Shown: positions 18,562 through 25,758 of the stretch, in pieces
Position numbering within the stretch: position 1 is the first letter of the stretch
Layout of the letters: every line of letters begins with the position of its first letter
NCBI GenBank assembly: GCA_019636845.1
Contig: JAHBWV010000001.1
Coordinates: 372,001 to 436,000, forward strand
Direction of reading: 5' to 3'
Source of the DNA: Phycisphaeraceae bacterium
GTDB taxonomy: Bacteria; Planctomycetota; Phycisphaerae; Phycisphaerales; UBA1924
DNA length: 64,000 bases
The notes under the pieces: generated by a model
What the model was told of the DNA's origin: nothing
What the model saw: the letters and a program-made list of their open reading frames with translations, nothing else
Databases searched by the model: none
Position numbers and translations under genes: made by a program

Positions 18562-19269
18562 ATGGACCTACACAAGCACGTGCTGGCGCTCGCGAAAGAA
18601 GAACTCGTCCGCGAAGACGGGATGCCGTTACGCGCGAGAGTGATGCCGCTCGGATCGGGGATGAACGAAGACAACTTCCGCGCGCAACCGCCGAATGTCA
18701 TGCAGCCGGAGTTTGCGGCACTGGTGGCGAAGTGCGCGGGGCTACAGGTGGGGTATCTCGAGGTCCTCTTCACCGAGCATCGGATGCAGGGCTACGGCTT
18801 TCTGCTGCCAGACTGGATGGGCGTGTTGGACGATGGCTTCGGCAACCACTGGGCGATGGAGCTTGGGGCCACCGATGCGGCGGGGCCGGTGTGGTTTGTC
18901 TGTCATGATCCGCCGGTGATGACGCTTGCCGCGCCGACACTCGCGGAGTTTCTCGACCTGGTTGTGGACATGCACAGGAAGAAGCCGCGGCATGGCTTCA
19001 ATCCGCTGTGCGACCCGCACAAGGATGCAAAGCGCGTGTACGACGATCCGTCGCGTCGGGGTCTTGCGGTTGAGCGGCTTCGTAACGGGAGCGATGTCAT
19101 GCTCGCGAACATTGCCGCGTCGCTACCGGACGACGCAGTGGTGTTCGACCTGAGGACTCCGGCATCGCCTGTTCGCGGCTTTGTGTGGGAGGGGCTGGAT
19201 CCATACGCGGATCACCAGCCGACGGGGCATCCGATGATCAGGGCGGGAACGGCGAGGGCGGGCACGTGA
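18562..19269 (+). CDS. SUKH/SMI1-KNR4-like protein
   Basis: I use ATG 18562 (MDLHKHVLALAKEEL); an in-frame ATG four codons upstream is also possible, and neither has a strong ribosome site. The 235-residue protein has no signal or TM segment. The stretch GNHWAMELGATDAAGPVWFV followed by APTLAEFLDLVVDM matches the SMI1/KNR4 (SUKH) fold, in which a beta-sheet presents a conserved aromatic/acidic patch and a closing helix follows. Family members are often toxin-immunity proteins, but no toxin gene is adjacent. It is bracketed by two copies of the palindromic repeat, supporting an accessory or recently acquired segment. The C-terminal 60 residues are non-conserved-looking. Fold assignment is moderate; function is unassigned. 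Confidence 0.6.
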   Translation: MDLHKHVLALAKEELVREDGMPLRARVMPLGSGMNEDNFRAQPPNVMQPEFAALVAKCAGLQVGYLEVLFTEHRMQGYGFLLPDWMGVLDDGFGNHWAMELGATDAAGPVWFVCHDPPVMTLAAPTLAEFLDLVVDMHRKKPRHGFNPLCDPHKDAKRVYDDPSRRGLAVERLRNGSDVMLANIAASLPDDAVVFDLRTPASPVRGFVWEGLDPYADHQPTGHPMIRAGTARAGT

Positions 19270-19281
19270 AGCACGCGCTCT

Positions 19282-19331
19282 GAGCCGGGAGTTGCAGAGG
19301 GGCGGCAAGCCCCTCTGCGGAGTGGATCGAG
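19282..19331. repeat. Interspersed palindromic repeat, copy 2
   Basis: This is the second copy of the element described at 18466, placed 12 bases after the stop of the SUKH-like gene. Here the hairpin could also act as its terminator. Confidence 0.85.
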
Positions 19332-19340
19332 TAACAGAAT

Positions 19341-19389
19341 CGAAAGTTTCGGACCCCACCACACCCTTCAATACCGAAAGTCTTTCGGT
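19341..19389 (+). promoter_or_regulatory. Two operator-like dyads upstream of the protease lipoprotein
   Basis: Two perfect palindromes share the half-site CGAAAG: CGAAA-G-TTTCG at 19341-19351 and ACCGAAAG-T-CTTTCGGT at 19373-19389. Their centres are 35 bases apart, about three to three and a half helix turns, and they lie 50-95 bases upstream of the start codon. This looks like a paired regulator binding site; the regulator is not identified. Confidence 0.45.
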
Positions 19390-19437
19390 TACACTGGACT
19401 TGCGCCACACAAGCGGCCATCCACGGAGGCGTTCGTG

Positions 19438-20439
19438 ATGCCGATCACACTGTCACGCCCCGTGCTCATCGTCGCCGCGGCCGCCGCGCTCTCCGGCTGC
19501 GCCTCGCATCGCGCCCTCACGCCCACATCTACACCCACCCCATCGGTCGCGCTCTACATCCAAAGCGAGTACAGCGCCACCGGCGGCAATGGACTCTGGA
19601 TCGGAGATCGCGTGCTCACCGCGCACCACGTGCTCGCCTCGGACGACGGAGCCCTTCCCGATCGCGTGCAGATCGATGATCAGTTGGCGCATGTGCAGGT
19701 GGTGACGAGCGGGGATGCGGGAGTCCTTCGCGATCGCCACGCCGAGAACATCTTCGCCCGCCGCCAGGAAGACTGGATCGTTGCATCAGTGGGTGGCCGC
19801 GCACCACGCGAGACACCCGAGGTGCTGCCGGGCGATGGTTCAGTGCGTCCCGGCGAGCGGCTGTACATGGTCGGGTATGACATCCAGAGCGGCGAGGGCG
19901 GCGTGCGCACCGTGGAACTGCGCGCGCCGCGAGAGTTGGACTCGGACGTGGCCGTGCCTCGCGGCGTGACGATCGCGATGCTCCCCCGCGTGGACGATTG
20001 GAGGGGATGGTCGGGATCGTTCGTGGGGAGGTACATCGAGAAAGGCGACGGAGGGCAGTGGGAGTTTGTGGGCGTTGCGTCGAGCGGCATGATGGATGCG
20101 AAGGGACGGACGCAGGTGCTGACGATCGTCCGCCCGCCGGAGGATGTGGTGCGGGCGTTCTTTGCGGGCGGCGCCTCGGATGTGCCGGTGCTGGAGGGCG
20201 AGCCCGGCCCGCTCGCGCTGCCTGTGGGGTATCACGCGACGGGGAGCGTGCCGGTCGTGTACACGGATGATGAGGGGCAACGGTTCATGATCGACGTGTG
20301 TGTGGCGCGGCACGAGGCCCAGCCACGGCGCGTGCTCGTGAGCATCGGCGGATGTGATCCGGGCGTGGGGTGGGTCGTGGTGGGGGCGGTGGAAGGAATA
20401 GGGCGGCCGGAGGACACATTAGAGGTGGCCCCCCGGTGA
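19438..20439 (+). CDS. Trypsin-like serine peptidase lipoprotein
   Basis: ATG 19438 has GGAGG eight bases upstream; a GTG three bases earlier is possible. A lipoprotein signal ends in LSGC, with lipidated Cys at residue 21. The chymotrypsin-like triad is visible as LTAHHVLA (His63), EDWIVASV (Asp112) and GWSGSFVG (Ser192), the last replacing the usual GDSGGP. The domain is about 180 residues, and a C-terminal region of about 110 residues of unknown fold follows. It would be a membrane-tethered periplasmic or surface protease or a degenerate pseudo-protease; the non-canonical GWSGS makes activity uncertain. Paired dyads upstream suggest specific regulation. It lies between two copies of the palindromic repeat. 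Confidence 0.65.
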   Translation: MPITLSRPVLIVAAAAALSGCASHRALTPTSTPTPSVALYIQSEYSATGGNGLWIGDRVLTAHHVLASDDGALPDRVQIDDQLAHVQVVTSGDAGVLRDRHAENIFARRQEDWIVASVGGRAPRETPEVLPGDGSVRPGERLYMVGYDIQSGEGGVRTVELRAPRELDSDVAVPRGVTIAMLPRVDDWRGWSGSFVGRYIEKGDGGQWEFVGVASSGMMDAKGRTQVLTIVRPPEDVVRAFFAGGASDVPVLEGEPGPLALPVGYHATGSVPVVYTDDEGQRFMIDVCVARHEAQPRRVLVSIGGCDPGVGWVVVGAVEGIGRPEDTLEVAPR

Positions 20440-20492
20440 GTTGGATGTGCGGCGTCACGCTGGGCAAGCGATGCACGAGAAGAGGATGCTCC

Positions 20493-20511
20493 GCGGGGGG
20501 CGAGCCCCCGC
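20493..20511. repeat. GC-rich palindrome
   Basis: GCGGGGGGC-GA-GCCCCCGC forms an 8-base-pair hairpin, the first of four different palindromes in the 288-base gap between the protease and spoVR genes. Confidence 0.6.
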
Positions 20512-20548
20512 ACCCCCGAAGCAAGAGCAGCCCCAATAGACACGGTCG

Positions 20549-20600
20549 GAGCCGGGAGTTGCAGAGGGGCGGCAAGCCCCTCTGCGGAGTGGATCGAGAC
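20549..20600. repeat. Interspersed palindromic repeat, copy 3
   Basis: This is the third copy of the element described at 18466, nearly identical to copy 2 across the whole length including both non-palindromic arms. Confidence 0.85.
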
Positions 20601-20642
20601 GAGCGAGCTACAACGTCGAGACGCGCGGCGGGATCATGCATT

Positions 20643-20662
20643 CCACCGGGTGAAGCCGGTGG
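20643..20662. repeat. Palindrome
   Basis: CCACCGG and CCGGTGG are separated by six bases. Such short CACCGG-type hairpins are typical of dispersed REP-like sequences in planctomycete intergenic DNA (general knowledge). Confidence 0.5.
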
Positions 20663-20691
20663 CAACCAACCGCGCGCCGACGCGGCGAACA

Positions 20692-20711
20692 CCCCGAGCT
20701 TGCGCTCGGGG
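20692..20711. terminator. Bidirectional hairpin between convergent genes
   Basis: CCCCGAGC-TTGC-GCTCGGGG lies 17 bases from the spoVR stop. It may end transcription from both sides, or it may be another dispersed palindrome. Confidence 0.5.
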
Positions 20712-20727
20712 CTCCCTTTCGCGATAC

Positions 20728-22269
20728 TCACATCAACCCATGCGCCGGCTTCGGCAAATCCTCGCCCACCTTCTCTCGCTTCGGCTCCCCATTCAACTCA
20801 GCCGCCGAATACAACCAGTTGTCCTCATTGACGCGGATCATCAGGTGGACGGGCCTTCCCCAGAGGGCGCGGAGGGACTTCAGGGCTTGGGTGGCCTTCG
20901 ATGCGTCAATCTCCAGCCCGACGAACTGGTGCGACAGGAAGAGCTCGCCGCGGTTCATGTAGTTGCCATCCACCACGTACAGGAACGGCTGCCCCATGTT
21001 CGTCATCTGAAACAGCAGGGTCTGCTTGATGCGGTCAAAGTCGCGCGTGACGATCCGGACCTCGCCTGTCTGCGGGTCCTTCCTGAACTGGTACATCTGG
21101 TAGCGATCGACGAACTCCGGCGTCAGGAACTCATCGATGAACGAGACATCGTTGTAGATCCGCCTCACCTCGAAGATCTTCTCTCGCCCCTTCATCGACT
21201 TGTCGTCGAACGCCTCCTTCTGCCCGATCGAATCCAGCGATTCCCACGCCGCCCCATGCTGCCCCCGATTCCACCGCCGCTCGATCTCCTTCCAGAGCTC
21301 GACGCCGATCTTGTAGGGGTTGAACCCGCCCGGCGGCATGTGCACCACGCCCGAGTGCTGCTCCGCGTAGTCGATGATCTCCTTGGCCTCCAGAAAGTGC
21401 TGCGTCATCAGCTTCGAGTGCCAGTAGGTCGCCCACCCCTCGTTCATGATCTTCGTCATGCCCTGCGGCGCGTAGTAGTACGCCTCATCGCGGATGATCG
21501 AGAGGATGTCCTGCTGCCACTCGTCCAGCCGCGCGTGCCGCAGGAGGAAGAGCAGCACGTCGCGCGTGGGACGCTCGGGGATCCGCCCCTTCCCCGACTT
21601 CACTTCCGCGGCGTGCGCATCCCGCTGACGCTGCATCTCGCTCTCAGGGTTGATGAAGGGATCCATGTACCCCTTGGAGGGGAGCTTGTGGGGCTCGAAG
21701 CCGCCCGCGTCATCGGAGCCGGAGACGCGGCGCGGCTCTTCGCGGGCCATGAACATCGAATGCGGATCAATGAGATGCTCAAGCGCCAGGCAGTGATCGA
21801 TGAACCGTTCGACGGTTTCGAGTCCCTGCCGCTCGATGTGCCGGCGCACGCGCGTGGCGTGGTTCGCCATCTCGTTCATCATCTTGCGGTTGGTCTTGCT
21901 GAACCAGAGGTTGTTCTTGAAGAAGTCGGAGTGGCCGTAGACATGGGCCATGACGAGTTTCTGGTCGGTGACGCTGTTGGACTCCTGGAGGTACGCATAG
22001 CACGGATCGTTGTTGATGACCATCTCGTAGATGCGGCCGAGCCCGTAGGCGTCGCGCTTGGAGAGCTTCTCGTACTCCATGCCCCAGCGCCAGTGCGGGT
22101 AGCGGACGGGGAACCCCCCGAACGCCGCGATCTGGTTCATGGTCTCGAAGTCGAGAACCTCGTAGACGACCTCGAAGAAGTCCAGCCCGTACTCGCTGGC
22201 CTTGGCCTTGATGGCCTGCATGTGGGCGAGGAGTTCGGGGCTGAGTTCGGTGTGCGGCGTTCCTGCCAT
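20728..22269 (-). CDS. spoVR: SpoVR family protein
   Basis: The 513-residue cytoplasmic protein matches SpoVR/YcgB along its whole length. Hallmarks are GLDFFEVVYEVLDFETMNQIA near the N-terminus, GMEYEKLSKRDAYGLGRIYEMV (read as two adjoining motifs), VMAHVYGHSDFFKNN, a central NEGWATYWHSKLM, and VHMPPGGFNPYKIG. In other bacteria spoVR is normally in an operon with the PrkA-type kinase gene yeaG and the yeaH (DUF444) gene and responds to stress or starvation; neither partner is adjacent here. In Bacillus it is needed for spore cortex formation, but the biochemical function is unknown. It stands alone, with hairpins on both sides. The assignment is secure by motif, the role is not. Confidence 0.93.
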   Translation of the reverse strand: MAGTPHTELSPELLAHMQAIKAKASEYGLDFFEVVYEVLDFETMNQIAAFGGFPVRYPHWRWGMEYEKLSKRDAYGLGRIYEMVINNDPCYAYLQESNSVTDQKLVMAHVYGHSDFFKNNLWFSKTNRKMMNEMANHATRVRRHIERQGLETVERFIDHCLALEHLIDPHSMFMAREEPRRVSGSDDAGGFEPHKLPSKGYMDPFINPESEMQRQRDAHAAEVKSGKGRIPERPTRDVLLFLLRHARLDEWQQDILSIIRDEAYYYAPQGMTKIMNEGWATYWHSKLMTQHFLEAKEIIDYAEQHSGVVHMPPGGFNPYKIGVELWKEIERRWNRGQHGAAWESLDSIGQKEAFDDKSMKGREKIFEVRRIYNDVSFIDEFLTPEFVDRYQMYQFRKDPQTGEVRIVTRDFDRIKQTLLFQMTNMGQPFLYVVDGNYMNRGELFLSHQFVGLEIDASKATQALKSLRALWGRPVHLMIRVNEDNWLYSAAELNGEPKREKVGEDLPKPAHGLM

Positions 22270-22289
22270 GGTCCCCTCTTATCGGCTTG

Positions 22290-22348
22290 ATCCCCCCCAC
22301 ACTCCCCATGGTCAATACGCGGGAAAGGGGGCGGGGGATCGGGGGGAT
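22290..22348 (-). terminator. Possible stem-loop after the zinc-ribbon gene
   Basis: ATCCCCCC (22290-22297) and GGGGGGAT (22341-22348) can pair across a 43-base loop downstream of the leftward zinc-ribbon gene and upstream of spoVR. The loop is long and there is no T tract, so this is weak. Confidence 0.25.
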
Positions 22349-22379
22349 GAGGGTTTGTGCCGCGGGATGCGCCCCGGTG

Positions 22380-22877
22380 TCAAACGTGGATGATCCAGAG
22401 CCAGGTGATCCACGCGGAGATGGACGCGAGCGATCCGATCCCCACGGCGATGGTCAGGAACGTGCAACGCGGATCGGTCAGTTGTTGGAACCAGCGTTTG
22501 CCCCGTGGACTCAAGAGCGCGGCGAGGAGTGCCGCGAAAACACACGCCATCGTGGCGGGGTACGCGACGAGCGCCCAGAGATGCTGGTTTCCAGATACGC
22601 GAAAGACACTTCCGTTGAGGACCAATGCCAGATCAAAGAGGAGAACGGTAGCAAAGGTTCCCAGTGGGATGGAGAGCATGATGGTGCAGAAGCTCCGCCG
22701 CCGATCGCGGGCAGCGTCTGTGCAGAGATGGGGCGAGAGCGAGGTTCCGCACTGGGGGCAGTTGCTGCTCGCGAGGTTTCGCAGGTTGTAACCGCAGGAG
22801 GGGCAGCGGACATCGCGATCGGCGAGGTAGGTCGCGAGGGGGTCGGGAGGTGGTGCTTTGTTGACAGAGCTTTTCAT
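22380..22877 (-). CDS. Zinc-ribbon membrane protein, paralog A
   Basis: I start it at ATG 22877 (MKSSVNKAPPPDP). The 165-residue protein has an N-terminal leader LATYLADRDVRCPSCGYNLR followed by SSNCPQCGTSL, making a four-cysteine zinc ribbon (CPSC...CPQC) at about residues 25-48. Three to four TM helices then fill the rest (about 65-90, 100-125, 140-165). The neighbouring upstream gene has the same leader and architecture, so the pair arose by duplication. The CPxCGYxLR ribbon plus small membrane domain is a recurrent planctomycete arrangement (general knowledge). Function is unknown; a role in sensing or in assembling a membrane complex is possible. Confidence 0.7.
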   Translation of the reverse strand: MKSSVNKAPPPDPLATYLADRDVRCPSCGYNLRNLASSNCPQCGTSLSPHLCTDAARDRRRSFCTIMLSIPLGTFATVLLFDLALVLNGSVFRVSGNQHLWALVAYPATMACVFAALLAALLSPRGKRWFQQLTDPRCTFLTIAVGIGSLASISAWITWLWIIHV

Positions 22878-22908
22878 GGGGATTTCATGCCGGTTGACGT
22901 GTCTTTCA

Positions 22909-23427
22909 TTATGTATACATGAGGCAGAGGAGAGACAGCAGCGTGGCGAGCGAGGCAACCGCAATAGCGAGGAGCCAACTCAGGACGCGGGCCGAGCGTT
23001 TGGGTGCGCCGCGGGAGCGAAAGAGAACCCATAGTTCGTTGCCCGTGCAGATCGAAAGGAGGACGAAGACAGGGAGACCCAGCATCGCGATGAAGAGGTA
23101 CACGAAGGCCGCTTGTCCGTCACCGGATCCCTCCTCGCTCTTGACCATAAGCACGCAAGAACCGAGGAAGAGCAAGAGTGAGGCCGCGAGAGCGGCAAGG
23201 CGGGTCGCCGAGCGTCGCCGCCAACCGGTCGACGCGTGGATCTGTTTGAGTGTCGTCGTGTGGCCGCATTCGGGGCATCGCAGACCGTCGGAGCCCGCGG
23301 ATATGCCGCGGAGGTCGTACGCGCAGTACGGGCAGCAGACATCGCGATCGGCGAGGCAGGCCGCGAGAGGGTGGGTGAGTGGGGCGTCGGGGGGCGTTAC
23401 ACCTTGTGTGTGTTCTGGTCCCGACAT
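22909..23427 (-). CDS. Zinc-ribbon membrane protein, paralog B
   Basis: The 172-residue protein begins MSGPEHTQGVT and carries the ribbon ADRDVCCPYCAYDLRG...LRCPECGHT (about residues 27-58). TM helices follow at about 78-97, 108-130 and 148-170. It is encoded 31 bases upstream of paralog A on the same strand, so the two are likely co-transcribed. Sequence similarity between them is strongest in the leader and first CxxC pair; the membrane halves have diverged. The start codon lies 68 bases from the divergent gene at 23496, leaving a short shared promoter region. Confidence 0.7.
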   Translation of the reverse strand: MSGPEHTQGVTPPDAPLTHPLAACLADRDVCCPYCAYDLRGISAGSDGLRCPECGHTTTLKQIHASTGWRRRSATRLAALAASLLLFLGSCVLMVKSEEGSGDGQAAFVYLFIAMLGLPVFVLLSICTGNELWVLFRSRGAPKRSARVLSWLLAIAVASLATLLSLLCLMYT

Positions 23428-23495
23428 GGCATCATGTTACCGCGCAGTGGGGACTTGCGAGCGGTGCCCGACATTGGCACACTGGAGGGATGGGA

Positions 23496-23984
23496 ATGCT
23501 CAAGAAGCTGCTGATCGTGCTTGGCGTGCCCGTTGGTCATGAAGAGTGGCGTCGGTTCAAGGTGCCGTTCGTGCCGGAGTTGGACAATCTGCCGCGGCTG
23601 GCGGATGTGATCGTGGAGACGACCCAGCGGATCGAGGGCGTTGCCCTTGACTACACGCCGGAGAGTCTCAGGGAAGTCGATCGGCTGCTCCTGACACTTC
23701 GCGAAGATGGGCTGCGCGTGCGGCACCTGGTCGATCCCATCTTCTGCTTCGGCTGTTATGTCGGCGAGGTCATGCGCCGCCACTTCGACGCGGAATGGGC
23801 CGCCCCGCCGAGCCCCATGCTCGGCATGTTCCCGGTGGTGCGAATCGGGAGCGACAACTACTCGGCACCCATCGCAAAGGCGTACAAGCGCGTGCAGCTC
23901 GGCCCGGAAGAGAGCGTGTACGACTTCTATCGTTCAGTAGAACTCGATGTGCCGCCGCCACAGGTCGAAGGGGTGCCGCCCTGA
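23496..23984 (+). CDS. Hypothetical protein
   Basis: ATG 23496 is preceded by GGAGGG at six bases, which favours it over the ATG two codons earlier. The 162-residue product (MLKKLLIVLGVPVGHEEWRR...) has a short hydrophobic N-terminus, a mostly helical middle (residues about 35-100) and a proline-rich end (VPPPQVEGVPP). It contains a Cys pair in FCFGCYVGEVM. I do not recognise a family. It lies 71 bases upstream of the rtcB-like gene on the same strand, so co-transcription is possible but unproven. Third-position GC matches the neighbours. Confidence 0.6.
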   Translation: MLKKLLIVLGVPVGHEEWRRFKVPFVPELDNLPRLADVIVETTQRIEGVALDYTPESLREVDRLLLTLREDGLRVRHLVDPIFCFGCYVGEVMRRHFDAEWAAPPSPMLGMFPVVRIGSDNYSAPIAKAYKRVQLGPEESVYDFYRSVELDVPPPQVEGVPP

Positions 23985-24055
23985 GGGTTCGTGATGGCTT
24001 GGATCGGAGTTTGTGATTGAGTTGACTTGCCGGGTTCGGCATCGAACAACTCGGT

Positions 24056-25342
24056 ATGACTACAGACTTTCAACCGCGTCATGAGTCGGGCGTCGAGGGA
24101 CGCTGCGGCTATTCCATGTGGGGCGAGATCGGCGAGGACTTCGACAAGCCCTCATTCGATCAGTTGCACGCGGCGTGCGGGCTGCCGGTCGCGGCGGCGG
24201 CGGCTCTCATGCCCGATGCGCACGTGGGGTATGGGTTGCCGATCGGAGGCGTGCTGGCGACGCGGAACGCGGTGGTGCCGTATGCGGTGGGCGTGGATAT
24301 TGCGTGCCGCATGAAGATGACGGTGCTGGACCTGCCCGAGTCGACGCTCACGACCGAGCATGGATTGAAGCGGCTGACGGATGCGCTGGAGACGCAGACG
24401 TGCTTCGGCATCGGCGGGGCGTTCCAGAGGCGGAAGATGCACCCGGTGCTGGACATGGACTGGAGCGTGTCGCCGATCACGGCGCGGAACAAGGACAAGG
24501 CGTGGAGCCAGCTCGGGACGAGCGGGAGCGGGAACCACTTTGTGGAGTTTGGCGTGCTGACGGTGCGCGAGGGCGCGCCGCACGGGGCGAGCGCGGTGAA
24601 CCAGTCGAGCGAGGGGGGCTCGCACGCACGGTTCGATCTTGCACCCGGGAGGTATCTTGCGCTGTTGTCGCACTCGGGCTCACGCGGCACTGGCGCCGGG
24701 GTGTGCGACCACTATTCCAAGCTGGCGATGGCGCTGCGGCCGGACCTGCCCAAAGACCAGAAGTTTCTGGCGTGGCTGGATATGGATTCGCAGGAGGGAC
24801 AGGAGTACTGGGGAGCGATGAATCTGATGGGGGAGTATGCCGCGGCGAATCACGCGTGCATCCATGCGGCGGTGGCGAAGCACCTGGGTGCGGAGGTGAT
24901 CGCGGATGTCGAGAACCACCACAACTTCGCGTGGAAGGAGACGCACACGATCAACGGCAAGGCCGAAGAGGTGTACGTGCATCGCAAGGGGGCGACGCCA
25001 GCGGGCGCGGGCGTGATGGGCGTGATCCCGGGGTCGATGGCGCAGCCGGGGTTCGTGGTCATGGGGCTGGGGAGCGATGCGTCATTGCACTCGGCGAGCC
25101 ACGGCGCGGGACGGCTGATGTCACGCACGAAGGCGAAGGAATCGATCGCGTGGGGCAACGTGAAGAAGAAGCTGAAGGAGCTGGAGATCACGGTGCTGTC
25201 GGCGGGCGTGGATGAGGCACCGGATGCGTACAAGGACATCCATAAGGTGATGGCGCGGCAGCAGGATCTGGTGCGGGTGGTGGCGCAGTTTGATCCGAAG
25301 CTGGTGAAGATGGCGCCGGGTGGGGAGAAGGCGGAGGATTAA
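24056..25342 (+). CDS. rtcB: RtcB-type RNA ligase
   Basis: RtcB joins 2',3'-cyclic phosphate or 3'-phosphate RNA ends to 5'-hydroxyl ends using GTP and Mn2+. The 428-residue protein keeps the family landmarks: MPDAHVGYGLPIGGV near residue 52, AVGVDIACRM near 77 (the metal-binding Cys), GSGNHFVEFG near 160, LSHSGSRGTG near 203, NHHNFAWKE near 286, and SHGAGRLMSR near 350 with the guanylated His. The Cys motif reads GVDIAC rather than the common GVDIGC. It ends in a Lys-rich non-conserved tail. No archease or rtcA/rtcR gene is adjacent, so whether it serves RNA repair or tRNA processing is open. Assignment to the family is firm. Confidence 0.88.
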   Translation: MTTDFQPRHESGVEGRCGYSMWGEIGEDFDKPSFDQLHAACGLPVAAAAALMPDAHVGYGLPIGGVLATRNAVVPYAVGVDIACRMKMTVLDLPESTLTTEHGLKRLTDALETQTCFGIGGAFQRRKMHPVLDMDWSVSPITARNKDKAWSQLGTSGSGNHFVEFGVLTVREGAPHGASAVNQSSEGGSHARFDLAPGRYLALLSHSGSRGTGAGVCDHYSKLAMALRPDLPKDQKFLAWLDMDSQEGQEYWGAMNLMGEYAAANHACIHAAVAKHLGAEVIADVENHHNFAWKETHTINGKAEEVYVHRKGATPAGAGVMGVIPGSMAQPGFVVMGLGSDASLHSASHGAGRLMSRTKAKESIAWGNVKKKLKELEITVLSAGVDEAPDAYKDIHKVMARQQDLVRVVAQFDPKLVKMAPGGEKAED

Positions 25343-25450
25343 GAGACGAAGAGAACGCAGAGGTCGCAGAGAAACAAGAAGTGGTAAACGCGAAGATGGC
25401 GACGGTAAGACAGGATTCACCACAGAGACGCATGTGGGACTATTGACCGG
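25343..25450. repeat. Degenerate 'accacagag' type intergenic repeat, arm 1
   Basis: The 108 bases after rtcB are purine-rich and include AGAACGCAGAGG, TCGCAGAG and TTCACCACAGAGACGCA. These resemble the widely dispersed 'TTCACCACAGAGACACAGAG' type of intergenic sequence seen in many planctomycete genomes (general knowledge). A reverse-complement relative lies at 25676-25752. GCATGTG (25430) and CACATGC (25452) can form a stem at the boundary. Confidence 0.45.
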
Positions 25451-25651
25451 TCACATGCGCTGGTTCTTCGCGCCCGGATCGAACTCACCTTTCAGCCAGC
25501 GGACGAAGCTCTGGGAATGTTGGAGATACGTTTTCGCCGTGTTGGGTGCGATTGCTCCGTCGGCTTCGAGTGTGGCAAGCAGCTCTTGGTACTGCTCAAA
25601 CGCCTTTTCGACTTCATCCAGTGCGGACCGATTGATGCGAATGGCGGTCAT
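25451..25651 (-). CDS. Small conserved-type protein, 66 aa
   Basis: The gene starts at ATG 25651 (MTAIRINRSALDEVEKAFEQ) and stops at 25451. Longer in-frame starts exist upstream but run through the FMN reductase gene in another frame and are not coding. The product is a three-helix-like acidic/basic protein with the segment TAKTYLQHSQSFVRWLKGEF, which resembles the SAM-like N-terminal domain of tyrosine recombinases, and the GxFdPG ending is seen in many small uncharacterised bacterial proteins. No catalytic domain follows, so it is not an integrase. It lies between the two arms of the intergenic repeat and is likely a standalone gene. Confidence 0.6.
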   Translation of the reverse strand: MTAIRINRSALDEVEKAFEQYQELLATLEADGAIAPNTAKTYLQHSQSFVRWLKGEFDPGAKNQRM

Positions 25652-25675
25652 ACACGGAGCATATTCGACTTTGCC

Positions 25676-25752
25676 GTTCTCAGTGCCCTCTGTGTTCTCT
25701 GTGGTGAAAGTCTTGTCTTCTCCGCGTTCTCCGCGGCCCTCTGCGTTGAATC
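25676..25752. repeat. Degenerate 'accacagag' type intergenic repeat, arm 2
   Basis: TGCCCTCTGTGTTCTCTGTG continues into GTGAAAGTCTTGTC and then TCTCCGCGTTCTCCGCGGCC. These are direct repeats of a TCT-C/G-TGTG/GCG unit and are inverted relative to the arm at 25343-25450. The two arms bracket the 66-aa gene. Confidence 0.5.
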
Positions 25753-25758
25753 TGCTGC

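Noticed and set aside
20650-22290. 546-codon open frame antisense to spoVR
   Set aside because: No signal, domain or ribosome site; SpoVR motifs lie on the other strand.
25451-25651. Integrase fragment
   Set aside because: Only a SAM-like segment is visible; there is no catalytic R-H-R-Y domain and the frame is complete at 66 codons.
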